A DNA stretch of 64,000 nt, taken from NCBI GenBank assembly GCA_031763025.1, contig JASSKH010000042.1, positions 2,253,001-2,317,000 on the forward strand, written 5' to 3'. Origin of the DNA: Macrocystis pyrifera (taxonomy: Eukaryota; Sar; Phaeophyceae; Laminariales; Laminariaceae). Under the pieces are notes generated by a model that saw only the letters and a list, made by a program, of their open reading frames with translations, was not told the origin of the DNA and made no database searches. Position numbers and translations under genes: made by a program. Positions within the stretch are counted from its first letter, which is position 1; every line of letters starts with the position of its first letter. Positions 25,124-37,830 of the stretch are shown here, piece after piece.

Positions 25124-27819
25124 AACATCGAACGAGAACGCACCTTGCTGAAAAAAAAATGCCCCGTCCCCTCCTGCATATATATATACGTACAACATGC
25201 TCCTCAGGCGTACCGCAGAACAGCTGAGGCTGGCCGCCGCCACGCTTGTCCACGCCATCAAGGAGGGCACCGACCTCTGGAAGAGGGAGCGCCGGGAAGA
25301 ATGTCACGCGCTCTACGCCAAGGCCGGCGTGCGGGCCGCAGGGCAAATGCCACCAGGGCAGGCACAAGATGATCTGCGGGTGGCGCTGGCAGCGGCGAAG
25401 TGAGTGTTATTTTTTTTTTTTCCGGACTCTTATATTGAGACAGTTTGCCCGGGAAGCAGATGCCACGCGGTGTAGAGGGGTGGTGCCTGACTATCTGAGC
25501 TGCTCACATGAGGGGGCTCGATAATCTCACCCCAAAAAACATGACTGACTTCGACAAAGTTTAGCTTCGCGAATAACCGGACGGACGAACGTTCCTATGC
25601 TCTGTTAACGGTCCTCACTAAAACAATGAGCACCACTTCGGGCGGCAATATGAGGAACGTTTAGTCATCAGTATGAATACCAAGTGGTCGTTTTGTCTAC
25701 ACGCCCAGAGGGTTATACTACGGCAGAAGAGTTATCATACTAGTAACCGATAGTTTGCTCACTTGAGCAGCTCAACCGGTCGGAAAGTATTGCCTGAGAA
25801 GGCAAAAATAGTGCCACCCCTACCGCGCGATTAGTCGCTGGGGAACCTTCTTTTTTTTTTTTTTGTTGTTGTGTAATTCTCCGGCAAATGAGCAAAACGA
25901 GAAATAAAGCTTAACCCTGTCTGGGAACCGATAGAGCTTACCACATACCAGGTACCATTTTGTCTTCATGTAGTAGGACCCGGTGTATTGAATATTAATA
26001 CACAACCTTTTCCTATATTTTGGGACAGGGTGGTATTCGATATCTGCTCTGACGGGCATAGGGTCAGGATTAGGTTAGGGTTGGTCTGATTAGCTGAGGG
26101 TTACACTAGTTATATTTGTCTCGTACACAGTAGCCCTTAACCATTTTGTCGAGTAAAAGGTAAGCTACCCTCTTCGGAACTCCCTGCGCCCACTTTTTGG
26201 CGGGACAATCCACTTGGAATTAGAGTGGGAAGTTCTCCTATTACGGGGGACCATAGCAAATAGGACCAAATGTTGTCAGTAAAAATAGGTAAATATATAG
26301 GTTTTTAAGTATACCATAGGTCCTATTAACTAGCGACCCCCGTAATAGGGAGGACAAGGGTTAAAATTTTCACACTTCGATGTCTCAAGAAAACCGGGTG
26401 GATGTTCTTGCCGCCCGCGCTTTATAGTAGAGGACGACAACTGCTTTTTTGGTGCTGTACGACCAGCAAACGTAAAGGCAAGGAGTAAACCTGCAATAGA
26501 GCACAGAGTACTGCTGCGGATGTTGTTTGACTGAGCTGCCGCCACAAGGTTAACCAGCTTCCGTTTGTAAAGCCCTCCAGAGAGCAAACTGAACGACTCT
26601 CTCTATATATACATATGCGGTAGCTTCGCCATCGCACCTGTACATGCGCGTGTAAACCACGCACGGTGCGCTTCGAAATCAATTCTACCATGCCCACGCA
26701 CTTGCTATTATGGTCTAGCGCTTGGCCCACAGCAGAGGACATACTGCGTATCATAGTAGCAGTAGCAAGCCTCCACACACAGATCACGAACGAGATAGAT
26801 AAGCCACAGTAGATCGTAACCTGCCGTTAGAAGATGCTGTGCGAGATCTGTTCAGTACAGATCCAACCCAGGAAAGCATAGAGACTATCCCATAGATCAC
26901 GCAGACTGTACGGCTCCGACCGGGCAACACGAACGATATAGATTCTACCAGAGTGCGGATCAGGGGCATATCTGCCCTCAAGGATCGGCAGCTCAAGATC
27001 ACGAAGAGATCGGTGATCTGTCTGGTGTAGGAGCAAGTCTTCTCCGAAAGATCTACTGTGGGAACACACCTCATGAATTGAAGATCGGTGATTTGTCAGG
27101 TGCAGGAACAAATTTCCCCAAATAGCTACTTGAGGAAAAGCTAGATCGTGAAGCGAAGATCGATGATCTGTCCGGCGTAGGAACCGATCTTCCCTGAAAT
27201 ATCTAGAGAACATCTACAGTAGATCATGAGGAAAGGATCGGAGATCTGCCCGGTGCGTAGGAACATACTTTCCCTGAAAAAATATACGGCAGGTCATGAA
27301 GTGAGGACCGGCCGTCAATCTATCTCTCCGATGTTTGGCAAAAATCCTCCTCATACGCGACCACCACCCCTTCTGACCGAAACCGGCCGCCGATGGCGAA
27401 AACACGCGCACATCCGAAAACACAAACACAGGGGACTCCAACCGGCAAAGGCGGCCGTCGCCCTACGCAAAGCCTTCGACACGGTGATCGAAGCGGCCAT
27501 GGCGGCCAAGGAAAGCCTGGGGCAAGCCAAGCGGAGCCCGACCCGCGGAGGGTCGGAAAGCAGCGGCAACAGCAACCGGAACAGCCGGGCCATGCTCGGC
27601 AGCGCGAGCGGGAAAAGCCTGACCCGTCCGAGCACAGGCACCCGCGGGTCTTCCGCCCCATCCAGCTCGTCCGTCTCAAGAAGCGCATCCGCTAAAATTT
27701 TACCCAAAGCGACGGCCGCTGCGGGTGCAAAAGTGGCGACGGCTGCGACGACGGCGGCGACGGTAGCGGCCGTAGCCCCGTCTGACACCGATGTAAGCGA
27801 CAGCGAAGCTGGCGCAACC

Positions 27820-27858
<39 letters not shown>

Positions 27859-30800
27859 GGAGGGATGGCGGGGGGTGTGGCAACAGCGGAAGCGCCGCCT
27901 GATAACTCAGTGGTGGCGTCGCTGAAACGACAGCTCGAAGTGTTGTCGGCGAGGCAGAACGAAGCTGATGTGGCGGCAGCATTGGCGGCGGCGATGGCAG
28001 GGGATGGGGGCGGAGGCCCGGAAGGGGGGGGCAAAGGAGGAGGAGGAGGAGGAGGAGGAGGAGGAAGGGGCACGGCGGGGGCGTCGAGGTTGGAAGCTGC
28101 CACACACCGGTGTACGGAGCTGGAGGATAAGGTGGAGGATCTGGAGGGTGAGTGCCACTTGACTATTTTCTCGGCCGCGCCTACAGAACCCACCGTGGGC
28201 GCAAAAAAAATATGTATATTGGTATGTTTACACACGATATTAGAGGCGTTGTACAATACCTGGCATGGAGTATATAGAGCTCTTTGGTGAGTAAAAATAA
28301 TTTCAGACAGACGGGGCTCCTTGACCCAAAATCGTCGGAATAATGCCAACATTTTTTTCTTTTAACATGAGTTTTTTTATACCTAGACCATGGGATTGTT
28401 CATCGGGTTGCGCTTTCCTATTTATCAAAATGAGCTGCCGCAGGTATTGAGGTGTAGAGCTCTTCAAGTTAAGAACCCATAGATCATTCTCGGAAAATAT
28501 TCGGTCCACCTGCACCTTAGCATGTGCTGTTTGGTTCTGATTGGCTATGTTTTAGGTCGCGTCTCTCGGGTGTGGATGGAAATGAATTGATGTTCTAAAA
28601 TTGACACCACTCTGACCCGGAATATAATACACGTGTTACACTCATATGATAGTTCAAAGTGATGATTATATTTCCGTTCATCATCTCTCGGACAAGGACA
28701 TCCATAAAAAAACGCCTTGAATTTGCGCGAAGTTTGAATTTAAGTTTTCACACAATTCCTCAGTTCTATCGGACCCGCGTACAAGACAATTTCAGCGGAT
28801 CAATTACCGACGCAGCTTATTGACGACCAAAATATGCCGTTTAGTTTTGGCCCTGTCAAGCCCTCTTTATTAATTGCTATACTAGTTTCAGTGCTGGAAG
28901 TTCCTTCGATGGCTGTCCGCCCAAGGGGTATATAAGAGTGCGATTAACTCTAGATGGAAACATAAGGACGGCTGCTATAAATGACAATACCTACAGTAAC
29001 GGTCCTTACATATCCACCAAGAGTGATGCGTTGCGAAACTGTAACGTATTCGCCGCTTCATGCGTGTTCAATGGTCAAACGACTTAGGCAAGCAAGAAAT
29101 GAGTACGCTCCCCCCCCCCATCCATGGTCATACGACTACGGCCATGCATGAACATGAGTACACACCCCCCCCCCTCCCCCCGCCTGCGTTTCTCCTGCCC
29201 CGTTTTTAACTTGGTCTGCCGTTCTCTCTCGTAGTCGAATGCCGTCACCTCCGGGAAGCCCTCGACGAAGCCCCATCGGCCGGAGCAGGAGGAGCCGCGG
29301 CAGGCGGTGGCGGCGGTGGTGGTGGCGCAGGCGCTGTATCGCCGGCGCGAACCCGCGCCGACCAGCACAAGATTAAATCATTGGAGGAGAAGAACAGCAA
29401 GGAATCGGCCAAGGTGTGTACACAGAAAAATAGAATGGAAAGGAACTTGCTACCCGGTGCGTAGGTGGAACTTGCAACCTAGTACGTAGGTAACCCCCCT
29501 TCTAAGGTACAGCAGGTAGCCCCTTTTAAGTAGGGGGTGCTCACGGGCCGGATCAAACCTCGTGGGTCAGGTCGGGTCAGGTCGGGTCAGGTCGGGTCGG
29601 GTCGGGTAAGGATGGTCCGATCCGATCCGTGAAAATTTGAAAAGCTCCTGACCCGATCCGACCCGGCCTAACCCGACCCGACCCGACCCGACTCAACCCG
29701 ACTCGACCCCGTGAGGCTTCGAACACGTCTTGAGCCGACCCGCGGGTTGAGGTCATGACCCGTGAAGAGCCCTGCCTTTTAAGGGGGCCCCGCGACAAGA
29801 GAGAACGGTATATATACGGGGCCTCGATTTTCTGCGCACCATTTTTGCCCACTACGGTATACCGCCACCACTCTGGCCGGGAATATAAGAATCTCTCAGG
29901 CATTAACGTGAAGACCAAGCGGTCCTTCTATTTCCGTACAGAGTGGTGTGCGTGTCTTGAATGTAAGGACCTTTTTTATTGCTTAATAGCGCAGAAATGG
30001 TGCTTGTATTTGGGGACAGAGTAGTGTGCACGGGGCCGGTACCAACTCTGGCGGTTAGGGACGTTGGCATACAAGGGAACCTCCCAGTTTCGAACGCACT
30101 ACTAGTAGCTAATTGGTACGAGGGTCTTCTCACCCTTCTAGGACTGCAGTCCCGTTTTGGGGACAAACTACTTCGAATTCGACTGGTTTGTCCCCGAGAG
30201 GAGACTGCGGTTGTAAAAGGGGTTAACCCCTTCGGGTGTTGAAGATAAGAGACCAAAACAATGGTTTGATGTCGTGGGTGTTTGTCAAAACCACCTGCGA
30301 GCCGCGTGAGCGCCAAGCAGTATGTATGTGCGGGTACGAGGATCATGCCGCGCCCGTGCCGTGCGACTCCTTGCATTCAACCGTTGTATCTCGGACACCA
30401 TTATCGTGATTCAACCATTGTATCACGCAGTAGCCGTTGCTGTAGTCGCCATTTTTTACCGTCAATTCCCCCCCCCCCCCCCCCTTCTGAAGTCCCCAAG
30501 AGGATCAAAAGCGGGGCTACCTGCTGTATCGCCCAATGGCCGTCGCGATGTTTCAAAGGGTTTTTCTTCGGGGCGAGAACGGATGCAGATACCGTGTGTG
30601 CTCGAACGTATTTGCTGGCGTTGGGTTTACTGTACTTGGGGGGCTTTCTTGTACGTGTTAAGGTCTCAGTCCGTTGGGCTACTCGCAAAAGGTTGACCAA
30701 TCACCTACCCAATATATGCCTAATGAAACACTCCCCCCCCCTTGAGAACAGCGGGGTCCTTGGTCTTCGTATGGGGTCGAACGTGCCTAGTCCACAGCTC

Positions 30801-33800
30801 TTAACAATCTCTGGGGACCCAGTCCGCAGCTCTTAGCAACCTCTGGGGACCCAGTCCGCAGCTCTTAACCATCTCTGGGGACCCAGGAAGAGCGTTTTCT
30901 CAGGTTCTTGACATGAGGACATTCACTTTTCTTTAAAAGGCGTTATTATCGTGGACGTGAGATTCGAACTCACCACCAACGACCCATGTCCTGCCGACGA
31001 CGCCATTTGTTAAGCAAGGTCTTATTAACAGTCCGGGGACCCAGGAAGAGCGTTTTCTCAGGTTCTTGACATGAGGACATTCACTTTTCTTTAAAAGGCA
31101 TTATTATCGTGGACGTGAGATTCGAACTCACCACCAACGACCCATGTCCTGCCGACGACGCCATATGTTAAGCAAGGTCTTATTAACAGTCCGTTGGGCT
31201 ATTGGCAAAAGGTTAACCTATCACTTACCCAATCTAAGCCTTACCAGGTATAACATGCTGTCCGATTTCGTCATGGATGCATGTGCATGCTGGAGGAGGG
31301 GAAACGTTCACACAATAACGCACGTTGTTGGTTCTCCCATCGATCCAGTTTTTTTTTGTTCGCCGAATCGGATTTTGGTGCGTATAAATGTACCAGTACG
31401 ATATGTCTTTTGCTTTCGCTTTCGCGTCTTCAGCAGTTTCTGTTTTTTTCGTCATTTTTTTTTTTTTTTTGCGACTGACATGCAAGCCCTGCACATTGTC
31501 GGATGGAAACAGCCTAACACTATAATAGCAACACCGCCGGAAAGAAGTGGCGACGTCGCACAGAGGTGCTGCGATCCTTTCGCAGTGCGCTCAATTTTTT
31601 TTTACTTCTAGAACGGGAAGGTTAAGGTTGCCAATGATACCCGCACATCATTCAACGCTTTTAGGCCGCAGTCCAGTGTTGGGGACGAACTACTTGTAAT
31701 TTGAGTGGTTTGTCCCCAAAACGAGACTGTAGTACCAAAGGGGCTAAGGTATTTTTCGGAAAGGTCCGGTCGAGAACTTCCGGGAGTTGATGGTCGACTT
31801 TAGCGAAGCACCCTTACCGTTGTTGGGAGAAAAATACGAGCGTCCGAAAACGAGCGCACCTCTGTGTGAATTCATCGCTCTTAGCGATATATATATATTG
31901 CAGTTATATGTACACGAAACGACGTACCCACTCCGAAGGAAAGCCTTGTATATATCTACAAATATATTTGCGTCTCACGCTTCTTGGAAGATTGCAGCCC
32001 GTGATGACCCGGAAAACGACCCTTGTTGTTGTTGTTGTTGTTGTTGTTTTTGTTGTCCGGTCGAGGTGAAAATGTACTGCTGTGTGGTGTCCTTGACGCA
32101 CCCGCAACCTTTTACATAGGAGTGGTTGCGCCTAAAGGCATCGTACAGGAACCGAGCCACACCATTCTCTACAAACACACACCTATTCTAGTATCTGTGT
32201 TGAACGTTTCGAAGAAATACCGGGGGGGGTGTGAGGTGCACGGAGACCGCGGCATGTAGTTTGATTCAAGGAACACCTTTTCGTGATGCTCCATTGATAA
32301 AGTCTGTGTTGAACGTCATTTGAAAATATGTCAGGGGGCTGTGAGGTTCGTTGGGACCACCATACGGTATGTGGGTTGAAGCAAGAAGCAACACTTTTTG
32401 GCGATGTTCATAGGCGAAGACATCCCTGTTATTTCCTCTAAACCAATGCTCTTGCTCACGGGGGGGCATAGTAACCAGAACCCTCGAGGATTTCCACAAA
32501 CCAAGTACGCGTCCCCCCATGCTTTTCTTCACACTGCATTTGGTTGTGATTACCATTAATATGTGCCCTCGTATTAATAATCGATCAATCCTGACACTTT
32601 TTGTTGGGTTTTTTTTTTTCTGCCCATTTAGTTTTCTTCGCCCCTACTTTTTTCTCTGCCTCTTGCTGTAGTCACGACTTACTTAGACCCGCGGTCGCAC
32701 GTTTTCTTCGCTCTTCTTTTTTCTATCCTTGTTAGGCGTAACTCAGCTCCGAGGTCACATAGTGGGACTTCCTCCTCGCCCCCTACCCACTGTACGGTTC
32801 GTGCCTTGCGTCTTTAACACGAGAGAATACTTCAGCCCTTACTTTGCTCGTCGACTCGCGTTGACTCTATTTATACATAATCAATTTATACATCATCATA
32901 CAGGAGGAGTACCTGCTACATACGTATCCGACGGGGGGGAGCCGGAGAAAGTCGCGCGAAGAAAATGAATGGAATCGGGGATTCTTTTTTTATCATCACA
33001 ATACTCTATTTATACCGCAAATAACTACCGGGTACAAATCAATCAACCACGATACCAAGATGATTTTTTTTTTTCTTCTTGTGTTTCTCGCTTCCGTCCG
33101 GTAGCCAACACATCAACATACCGTTGCGCTCGACGACAAGCCTCAAAAGCTCGGTGTACAAGTGTCACCATCACAGCATTATATGTATGTATACCGCAAG
33201 CAAGCACTGCAAAATCATTCAATGTCGATACAAAACTGTCTTGGCTGCTTTCGTTTTCTCTCTTCCGTCTGGTCCCATGCACGTGACCAAAAGGCTAAGA
33301 AACTCGATTTACAAGTCACGGAGCTCCAGGCTGCCCTCGCTGCCGCGGCCACCGCGGCAAACAAAAAAGGGGCGGCCATGTCGGCGGAGGCCAAGGCAGC
33401 GATGAGCGACGCGACCAAGAAACTCGACAAGTCGGAGAAGAAGAATCAGGTGGGCGGAGGCGTGCTGAGACAGGGGGTAGGTGACATTCTTTCGGGACAA
33501 AAAGGTTTCACACGTCAGACAGATCATGATCTGTCTATCTAAAGTAGATATTTCGGGGGACCATAGTAAATGGGACCAAATTTTGTTAGTAAAAATAGGG
33601 AAAATTATAGGTTTTTGTGCGTACCGTAGGTGCTATTTACTATGGCCTTCCGTCATAGTTTAGTTCATCACCTGCCGTTGTTAGAGGACGTATGTGCAGG
33701 ATTTACCTTATAGGGCAGATCTTACCCACAGGAAACATGTGCTATAGATCATGCAGATCATACCGCTCCCACCCGGCAACCTGAACCACAGGTAGATCAT

Positions 33801-36800
33801 AGTAGTACAGATCAGGGATTTATCTATCCATCTGCCCTGGTGATCTACAATTCATCACCTGCCGTTGTGAGAGGACGTATGTGCAGTATTTGCCTTGTAG
33901 GGCAGATCTTACCCGCAGGAAACATGCGCTAGTAGATCATGCAGACTATACGGGTCCCTCACTGGGCATCCTAGTGAGCTAGATAATACAAGAACGAGAA
34001 CAGATCTGCCTTGAAAGACATAGATCGTGAAGTAGGAATCGATGATCTATCCAACGATCTGTGAAAAAAAAAAAATGTGGCTTGACGGGGTTCCTGAAAC
34101 GAGCAACTACCTACCTCCTGTCACCCAATGTCGTTAATATATGTTTTTTTTGTTTTTTCGCCAATATGTTGATTCGAACACTACCTGCGTACGATAGGCC
34201 CAAGCGTAAGCGTCCGTTTTGCCTCGAAGCCGACTCTCGGGGGAGAGAGAGATAGAGCTCCTCAAGTGAGTGAATCTAAGAAAAAAAAGCAGGTGCTATA
34301 CATATCGTGGCACACGTCTGCTGTTAGCACGATCGTCTCGCCCTCGACGTGCTAACTACTGGGAGAAAAGATCTCGTGTACGTTACGGAGGATCGTTGAT
34401 ATATCCAACCGCCGTATTTAGACAAATCTCTCCGATCTCAAATATTTACCCAGAAAGAAACAAATACGAAGCCTAGTGGAATTCGAAACCCGCTCGTGCT
34501 GCCAACTGGTCTGCTAGGAGTCCCGTGACTTGACGTAGGCTATTAATGGTGGGTAGTAGTGCTGGAGGGAAACACAAGGGCCTTTTGGACATTAATATTA
34601 AAGCCACGCGGTCCCTGTGTTGGTGCCCAGAGTGGTACTATTAATAGGGGACAGATCACGATCTATATAATCTAGATAGATCCTAACCTGCCGTTATGGG
34701 ATGTCGTGCAGGATCTGTACAGTACAGATCCAACCCAATAAAACATTGTCCTGCTGCAGTAGATTTATGCACGTGATAAGTACGGCGGCTCCCACTCGGC
34801 AACACGAGCTAGATCATACAGATCATACAGATCAGATATACATCCGCCCTGAAATATGCAGATCACGATCTGGGAATGATCTGTATGACCTGTATATGAT
34901 ATGTCCGGCGGGTGTGAAAGGTTAGAAGGGAAGACTCCAACGGCCCTTACCTTTTCTTTCAGAGAGGTATCTCACGCGAGCATAATAGCTTTTGTTCACT
35001 CCCGCGCTCCTCAAGCTCACCGCTTTCCCTACCCCACCTTGATGCCCATGCTCCCTCCTTTGGACGGGCGATACGTACGCACCCGCCTGAAGAAACTCAA
35101 CTCAGAGCTTATGGCTGCATCCAGCGGGTGGGAGAGCAGCAAAGCCAAGCTGGCCAAGGTGGAAAAAGAGCGGGATGAACTGCGTCAGCAGGTGAGGCGC
35201 AAAACACGGGCACGACATACCTATTATTACGTTCTTAAGGTTCCATCTTGCCATCTGACAATGTGCAGCGCTTGTTCAAATCATACATCATCCACACACA
35301 ACCATTCGCACGATGATAAGTTCACACGCAACTTGATGTTGGTTGTGAACGGGCCCTCGACGACGGAGGAAGACTAAGAGCAGAAATTTCAAAACAGTTA
35401 CGGTTCACACCTCGGACAGATCATGATATATCTATCTACAGATAGATCATCTAGGTCCTCACCTTCCGTTGTGAGGGGTTGTGCAGGATCTGCACGGTTC
35501 AGATTCACACCAAGGAACAAGCGCTAGATCATTGCAGAGTATACGACTCCCACCCGGCAACATGAGCAAAATAATGCTGATCATACAAGGTCGGCAATAG
35601 ATAGATGATATATCTGCCTTGATAGGATCTAGATCATCAAGCGGGAATGGATGATATGTCAGATGATCTGAAGCAATCTCCTGACCCCCCCCCCCCCCCG
35701 CGCCGACTTGAGGGAGCACCTCATGTGCAGAGAGCGCTCTGAGACTTCAGAAGTTAGTCAACCGGTCAGCCTTTGCTTACTCTTCTTCTTCGAGGCAAAA
35801 AAAAACACAAAAAGGGATGAGTTGAGGCTGTGGATAAAGCCAAGCCACCCTACCGTAGTCGTAGGTCCACAGAGGAGAATAGCCTACTTATGTGACGCCG
35901 GATCAGAGCTGCGACTATCGTAGGAGGGAGGGCAGGAGCAACAAAGGACAAAGATGATAAAATGATAGAGAAACACACACGCAAACACACACGCATATAC
36001 GCACATTATACACAGGTTCATTGACTTGGTTGGTGGACGTACGTCCGATGGTACACAAGTTCCGTGTGACGCACGCGACGGTGGTGGCAGCACTCTGAGC
36101 ATTTTATGTCGGCTCTTGACGCGCTGCGGCTTGCGTGTGTGCGTTCCGCACCTGAAACCGTTCTTTCTACCCGTCGACATCCAGCACAAACCGGCGTCCG
36201 TGCCGATTCTTCGATTTCTAGACGAGATAAAAGCTCTCTGCGGTCACGAAACCACGACAGCAGAGATACTACACGCGGCAAGGGGAGCAGACAGTGCAAC
36301 GCTACGAAGTCACCGTAAGTACTGGGTGCGACAGGCACGACACACACATTCTGTGAAAGACAGCCCCACCCAACGAAACGACCATGAGAAGTACTGTAAA
36401 GCTAAGCTCCGATATCCAACCCTGAGGCGTTCTACGATAGAGGTTCACCCTGATTTTTTGTGAGGCTCCTACTTCCCCCCCAAGGTGTAGCGCGGGATTC
36501 AACGGAGACAAGCCCATGAACACGACTGAAGCTACACGCATCTCGTACGTGTACGTACGCACTATGCCCAACAATGTAGACCACAAGCTACGTGCTCATC
36601 CATCCTTCAACTGACGCCCGGTGAGGATGCCGTGGTGACTCAGACTTTTTTTTCGTTGCCCAAATGTGATACCTCCATCGTAGAACGCCTCCGCTATCAA
36701 ATAGGCTTGCAAAAAGATGAAAATAGGCAACACGGCAAACTAGCGTTGGGTTCTTTCGCGCGGGTTCTTTCGCTCGATCGTCTTCGGCGCTCGTTTTTTT

Positions 36801-37799
36801 TTATATCTCGACAAACAAACGTTGAGAAGGGTGCTACTATCAAAGAAAGTCGAACTTTTAGATTTTCGGAAGGGGCTATTTCGACCAGATATTTTCCGAA
36901 AAACAACCTTGTTCGGCATGTATTTGGCAAAACCAAACCCCCCCTTCCCGGAAAAATCGAAGTCGCTGAAAAACGCCTGTGCGAGCGAAGTCAACGAACG
37001 CCCTTCCACAGTATTCCGGCGAGAAGGCATGCCTTACTGGGAAAGAAAGGATTGCGCACGTCTTGCAGATAGATGATCGACAGATAGATTATCTACAGAT
37101 AGATTATCTACAGATAGATCATCTACAGATAGATCACCTACAGATAGATCATCTACAGATAGATCATCTACAGATAGATCATCTACAGATAGATTATCTA
37201 CAGATAGATCATGTACAGATAGATCATCTACAGATAGGCCATCTACAAATAGATCATCTACAGATAGATCATCTACAGATAGATCGTCCACAGATAGATC
37301 ATCTACAGATAGATCATCTACAGATATATCATCTACAGATAGATAATCTTCATATAGATCAACTACAGATAGGTCATCTACAGGTAGATCATCTACAGAC
37401 AGATCATCTACAGATGGATCATCTACAGATGGATCATCTAGATCCTAACCTGTCAGTATGATTTCCTGTACAGGATCTGTATGGTACAGGTTTCCCTCAG
37501 GAAACACACGCTAGATCATGCAGATTATATACGGCTCCCACTCAGCAACATGAGCTACAGTAGATCATGCAGATCATATAGATCAAGAATCTATCTTCCC
37601 CGAAAGGTCCAGATCACGAAGTGGGAATGATCTGTAGATGATCTGTAGATGATCTGTCCGAGGTGTGAACGTTTGGGCTCAAAACTTCAGCCCCTACCGT
37701 ACGAAGCACTGCTCTTGTGTTTGTACGGAGAAAGGCACACAATCACGAGTTCGTTAAAATGACCCGATGTTTCGTCTGCCACCAATGACAGTTCTCCTT

Positions 37800-37830
<31 letters not shown>

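Noticed and set aside
27351..28352. A 333-codon open frame on the minus strand
   Set aside because: It is the antisense of kinesin exon 16 and its flanks. It stays open because of GC-rich triplet repeats and has poly-Pro/Ala composition with no domain.
31144..31611. A 155-codon plus-strand frame
   Set aside because: Built from the tandem SINE-like unit and T-rich sequence.
37071..37442. CRISPR-like or protein-coding reading of the 15-bp array
   Set aside because: Repeats are adjacent with no spacers, in a eukaryotic intron. The open frames follow only from the period being a multiple of three.
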